42,422 nucleotides of DNA from Alphaproteobacteria bacterium (GTDB taxonomy: Bacteria; Pseudomonadota; Alphaproteobacteria; Caulobacterales; Hyphomonadaceae): assembly GCA_009909065.1 (NCBI GenBank), contig JAAANZ010000063.1, positions 1 to 42,422 on the forward strand, given 5' to 3'. The translations under genes were made by a program, and so were the position numbers. Below the pieces are notes generated by a model that was given only the letters and a program-made list of their open reading frames with translations, did no database searches and was not told the origin of the DNA. Every line of letters begins with the position of its first letter. Position 1 is the first letter of the stretch. Of the stretch, positions 39,292-42,422 are shown in pieces.

Positions 39292-41283
39292 TTAAGCTTC
39301 TGCGGGACTGATTTCGAGTATCAGATCGTCAGCGGCGACCTGCTGGCCCGCCTCAGCGGTGATTGCGCTGACGGTGCCGTCGATCTCGGCAACGATCTGG
39401 TGATGCATCTTCATCGCTTCGAGCACGGCCAGCTTGTCTCCCGCCGAGACCTCCGTGCCCTCCTCCACCCGTATCTCGACCAGCTTGCCATGCATCGGGG
39501 CGCCGACGCGGCCGCCCGCACTGCCCGTCTCGCGCGCTTGGCGGGCCAGGGAGAGGTTCTCGACACGAAGCGTGCGCACCGGCCCGGCAAGCCAGACCGC
39601 TCCGCCGGTATCCTCCGCGAATTTCACGTCCTTGCGCATGCCGTCGACGCTGAGGCGGGCCCGCGATCCGGTGATCTCTTCAATGCCGACCCGGCAGTGT
39701 GCCTCGCCGGCCTCGATGGCGAAACCGCCTGCCTCGCGTCGGACCGTGACGGTGTCTGTGTCCTCGCCCAACCGGTAGCGCGCCGAAGCGGCGAGGTGGC
39801 CCGTCGATGACCAACCCATGAGTTCGGGGCTGACATGAACCGCTGCTTCGCGCGCCTGGATGGCGACACGGTGCTGCTGCAGCGCGATGGCCGGGGCTGT
39901 CTCGGCAAGCCCGGCAGGCCCCGGATCGAACCGGCCCCCGGGATAATTCTCATCAATGAAACCGGTATGGGCCTTTCCGGCGGCAAAGTCCGCCCGGCCA
40001 AGGGCATCGATCAGGAAGTCGCGATTGCTGGCGGGGCCGAAAAGAGCCGTCTGCGCCAGCGCCGTCACCAGCCGGCGGCGCGCCTCCGCGCGCGTCGATC
40101 CATGCGCGATAAGTTTCGCGACCATGGAGTCATAGTAAGGCGAGACCTCACCGCCCGTTTCGATCCCGGAATCGACGCGGATCCCTTCGCCGGAGGGCGG
40201 ATCGAAGAGCCGCACCGACCCCGTGCCCGGCAGGAAACCTGCCGCCGGATCCTCGGCGCACAGCCGCACCTCGATTGCGTGGCCACTCAGCCGCACCTCG
40301 TCCTGCGAGAGCGGCAGCGCCCGGCCCTCGGCCACTGCGATCTGCAGCGCCACGAGATCGAGCCCGGTGATCGCCTCTGTGACAGGGTGTTCGACCTGCA
40401 GGCGGGTATTCATTTCGAGGAAATGGAAATCCCCGTCCTCGCCGAGCAGGAACTCCACCGTTCCGGCGCCGCGATAATCGACGGCCCGCGCGGCTTCGAC
40501 CGCTGCAGCGCCCATCTTCTCGCGCAGCCCGGCACTCATCACGGGACACGGCGCTTCCTCGATGACTTTCTGGTGGCGACGCTGGACCGAACAGTCGCGT
40601 TCGCCGAGATGTATGACCTGGCCATGCGCATCAGCGAAGACCTGAATCTCGACATGACGCGGTCGCCGGACTGCTTTCTCGATGATCAGGTCCGCCGACC
40701 CGAAGGCCGTCTCCGCCTCGGCCCGCGCCCGTTTCAGCGCCTCGGGGAGGTCGTCGGCTCTCTCGACAAGCCGCATTCCGCGCCCGCCCCCGCCCGCCGA
40801 GGCTTTCACCATGACGGGAAAGCCGATCTGTCTGGCGGCCGCCATCAGGGCTTTCTGTGACTGGTCGTCATCCTGGTAGCCCGGAATGCAGGGCACGCCG
40901 GCCTCGATCATGGCGCGCTTGGCGCGGGCCTTGTCGCCCATCACCTCGATCGCCGCGGCGGGCGGGCCGACAAAGATGAGGCCGGCCGCTTCGCAGGCCC
41001 GGGCGAATTCCGCATTTTCCGACAGGAAGCCGTAGCCCGGATGGATCGCGTCAGCCCCGGATTCGCGCGCCGCGGCGATCACTTTGTCGATGTCCAGATA
41101 GGATTGTGCCGGCTCGGAAGGGCCGAGCCGGATCGCCTGATCGGCAAAGCGCGCATGGGGCGCCCGGGCGTCGGCGTCGGAATGGACCGCGACTGTGCGT
41201 ATGCCGAGCGATTTTGCCGTGCGCATGATCCGCCGGGCAATCTCGCCGCGATTGGCGACCAGGAGGGTTGCGATCGCACTCAT
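39292..41283 (-). CDS. Acyl-CoA carboxylase alpha subunit (biotin carboxylase + biotin carrier)
   Basis: 663 residues, typical for a methylcrotonyl- or geranyl-CoA carboxylase alpha chain. The biotin carboxylase domain (about 1-450) begins LLVANRGEIARRIMRTAKSL and has the ATP-grasp loop ASAGGGGRGMRLV and EMNTRLQVEHPVTE. A linker domain follows. The C-terminal carrier has the biotin lysine in VLEAMKMHH near residue 627. It carboxylates its own biotin with bicarbonate and ATP for transfer to an acyl-CoA by the beta chain. It is coupled by ATGA to the hydratase gene. The order beta-hydratase-alpha matches the leucine (liu) pathway, but the terpenoid (atu) pathway uses near-identical proteins, so substrate is left open. 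Confidence 0.92.
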   Translation of the reverse strand: MSAIATLLVANRGEIARRIMRTAKSLGIRTVAVHSDADARAPHARFADQAIRLGPSEPAQSYLDIDKVIAAARESGADAIHPGYGFLSENAEFARACEAAGLIFVGPPAAAIEVMGDKARAKRAMIEAGVPCIPGYQDDDQSQKALMAAARQIGFPVMVKASAGGGGRGMRLVERADDLPEALKRARAEAETAFGSADLIIEKAVRRPRHVEIQVFADAHGQVIHLGERDCSVQRRHQKVIEEAPCPVMSAGLREKMGAAAVEAARAVDYRGAGTVEFLLGEDGDFHFLEMNTRLQVEHPVTEAITGLDLVALQIAVAEGRALPLSQDEVRLSGHAIEVRLCAEDPAAGFLPGTGSVRLFDPPSGEGIRVDSGIETGGEVSPYYDSMVAKLIAHGSTRAEARRRLVTALAQTALFGPASNRDFLIDALGRADFAAGKAHTGFIDENYPGGRFDPGPAGLAETAPAIALQQHRVAIQAREAAVHVSPELMGWSSTGHLAASARYRLGEDTDTVTVRREAGGFAIEAGEAHCRVGIEEITGSRARLSVDGMRKDVKFAEDTGGAVWLAGPVRTLRVENLSLARQARETGSAGGRVGAPMHGKLVEIRVEEGTEVSAGDKLAVLEAMKMHHQIVAEIDGTVSAITAEAGQQVAADDLILEISPAEA

Positions 41284-42089
41284 GGTTCGGTGCTCCAGGC
41301 CGGCTTGCGCTTTTCGACGAAGGAGGCCACGCCCTCGCGGCCCTCATCGCTCATCATCCGCCCGGCAAAATTCTCCGCGGCGGCTTGGACTGCCTCATCG
41401 CGGGACAGGCCCGGAAGGGCGAGAATCAGGGATTTGATATCGGCCACGGCCCCCGGGGCACAGCGAAGCACCTGTTTGCGGATCTGATGCTCATGGGCTT
41501 CAAGCTCAGCGCCCCCTTCCCCGAGAAAATCGGCAAAGCCCAGCGCATGCGCCTGGCGCCCGTCAAAGCGCGCAGCCGTCAGCATCAGCCGGCGCGCGGT
41601 GGCATAGCCGAGCTTCTGGATGACGAAGGGCGAGATCTGCGCCGGGGTCAGGCCGATGGCCGTCTCCGTCATGGCGAAACGCGCGCCGGCCTCGCAGATC
41701 ACGACATCGGCGCAGCAGGCCATGCCGAACCCGCCCGCCATGGCCGCGCCCTCGATAATGACCACGACCACCTGCGGCAGGGTGTTGACCAGATCGAACA
41801 TATAGGCGCCGCGCTTCGAACTCTCCGCGACCTCTGCGCGCGTCTGCCCGCCCGACTGGCCGGCCTTGAAGGATTTCAGGTCCCCGCCGGCGCAGAAAAC
41901 CCCGCCGCGCCCGCGCAGCGTGATACCACGGACATTCCTGTCCTCGCGCACCGCTTCGAGGGTCGCAATCAGGTCGGCGACGAGCGCCTCGGACAGGGCA
42001 TTGCGATTGTCCGGCTGGTTGAACCAGACGGTCAGCCAGCCCTGGCGCAGCTCGGTTTCGATCGCTTTGGTCTGCGGAAGCTCTGTCAT
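41280..42089 (-). CDS. Enoyl-CoA hydratase family protein, methylglutaconyl- or isohexenylglutaconyl-CoA hydratase-like
   Basis: 269 residues from ATG 42089, with AAGGA overlapping the preceding stop. Crotonase motifs: NQPDNRNALS, the oxyanion segment GGVFCAGGDLKSF, and EGAAMAGGFGMACCADVV. The stretch RFAMTETAIGLTPAQISPFV has Glu at the first catalytic position. AQISPFVIQKLG and LTAARFDG fit hydratases found beside methylcrotonyl- or geranyl-CoA carboxylases (LiuC/AtuE type). It would hydrate the glutaconyl-CoA made by the carboxylase encoded on both sides of it. Confidence 0.85.
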   Translation of the reverse strand: MTELPQTKAIETELRQGWLTVWFNQPDNRNALSEALVADLIATLEAVREDRNVRGITLRGRGGVFCAGGDLKSFKAGQSGGQTRAEVAESSKRGAYMFDLVNTLPQVVVVIIEGAAMAGGFGMACCADVVICEAGARFAMTETAIGLTPAQISPFVIQKLGYATARRLMLTAARFDGRQAHALGFADFLGEGGAELEAHEHQIRKQVLRCAPGAVADIKSLILALPGLSRDEAVQAAAENFAGRMMSDEGREGVASFVEKRKPAWSTEP

Positions 42090-42099
42090 GATCGGGTCC

Positions 42100-42422
42100 T
42101 TACATCCGCGCGATACCGAAACTGTTGCGGCGCACCTCGCGGTGGCGCCCCTCCCAGCACGTCGCCAGGAGGAAGCCCAGTGTCTGGCGCGTCTCGCGCG
42201 GATCGATCATGCCATCATCGAGGTCATGACCGGATGTGTAGAAGCCGCCCGACTGGTCGTTGAACAGCTTTGTCAGATGGGCTTCCTGCTTGGCCAGCGC
42301 CTCACGGTCGGGCTCCTTGCCGGCGGCTTTTGCCGCCCCCTCCGCCACGATCGACATGACGGTAGCCGCCTGCTCGCCGCCCATCACGCCGGTCGAGGAA
42401 TTCGGCCAGGAATAGAGGAAAT
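42100..42422 (-). CDS. Acyl-CoA carboxylase beta subunit, carboxyltransferase (C-terminal part)
   Basis: The last 107 codons of a gene entering from the window edge. The reading frame continues upstream of 42387 as FLYSWPNSSTGVMGGEQAA, so the ATG at 42387 is internal. VMGGEQAATVMSIV and YTSGHDLDDGMIDPRETRQTLG are hallmarks of the carboxyltransferase beta chain of methylcrotonyl/geranyl/propionyl-CoA carboxylases, and the ending FGIARM matches the family C-terminus. It transfers CO2 from biotin to the acyl-CoA. First visible gene of the operon, ten bases before the hydratase. Confidence 0.9.
   Translation of the reverse strand, partial: FLYSWPNSSTGVMGGEQAATVMSIVAEGAAKAAGKEPDREALAKQEAHLTKLFNDQSGGFYTSGHDLDDGMIDPRETRQTLGFLLATCWEGRHREVRRNSFGIARM

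Noticed and set aside
1-42422. CRISPR arrays, prophage or integrated element
   Set aside because: No regularly spaced repeats, integrase, transposase or phage structural genes are seen; both tRNA genes lack an evident duplicated 3' end.

Overview
The window is high-GC (roughly two thirds G+C by eye), densely packed bacterial chromosome. The gene content points to an alphaproteobacterium of the Caulobacterales/Maricaulales (Hyphomonadaceae-like) group. The main reasons are a divK-pleD pair, the dusB-ntrBC-ntrYX-trkA-trkH-hfq-hflX order, fused ispDF, metX-metW, a DNA polymerase IV with an N-terminal Cys4 module, and GANTC (CcrM-type) sites clustered before divK. The genus cannot be fixed from sequence alone. 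Almost everything looks chromosomal and vertically inherited. The only mobile-element trace is a possible insertion-sequence end beside tRNA-Ser.

Layout. 1-2640 (minus): a chaperone-usher-like surface-fibre locus with a DUF4402 subunit, a PapD-type chaperone and the N-terminal part of a putative usher, with strong RNA hairpins between and before the genes. 2690-4922 (minus): an H-NOX gas sensor overlapping a hybrid PAS histidine kinase/receiver. 5264-5457: IS-end-like repeats, tRNA-Ser(UGA) and its promoter. 5654-12279 (plus): rlpA, dacC-type carboxypeptidase, tmk, holB, tatD, an MBL hydrolase and mazG, mostly with overlapping start/stop codons. 12280-12582: a structured intergenic stretch carrying a 30-residue ORF with a strong Shine-Dalgarno. 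12590-24231 (minus): the long dusB-ntrB-ntrC-ntrY-ntrX-trkA-trkH-hfq-hflX run. 24343-26333 (plus): ispDF and an enoyl-CoA hydratase. 26388-28437 (minus): rpiA and glmU. 28529-29463: gph and a small conserved-looking gene, convergent. 30006-30080: tRNA-Val(CAC). 30121-33286: dinB diverging from divK-pleD. 33291-37144: metW-metX diverging from hisC-tyrA. 37159-42422 (minus): an acyl-CoA carboxylase operon with a hydratase, a TIGR03084-type protein and an unusual hydrolase/flavin-reductase fusion.

How the genes work together. The central block couples nitrogen sensing (NtrB/C, NtrY/X), potassium uptake (TrkA/H), tRNA modification (DusB) and post-transcriptional control (Hfq, HflX). Both sigma54-type activators lack the GAFTGA loop: shortened away in NtrC and replaced in NtrX. 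They probably act with the housekeeping polymerase. DivK-PleD are the cell-fate response regulator and its diguanylate cyclase. Their upstream region has four GANTC sites in 46 bp arranged as two inverted pairs. The last operon looks like branched-chain or terpenoid acyl-CoA catabolism. Its last gene joins a flavin reductase to an alpha/beta-hydrolase domain whose nucleophile, acid and histidine positions are all substituted.

Most promising for novelty: the hydrolase-like/flavin-reductase fusion, the GANTC dyads before divK, the interlocked inverted repeats before hfq, the 30-aa ORF with its regulatory-looking upstream region, and the H-NOX/hybrid-kinase pair. All functional statements are from reading the sequence and family knowledge; no database search was run.
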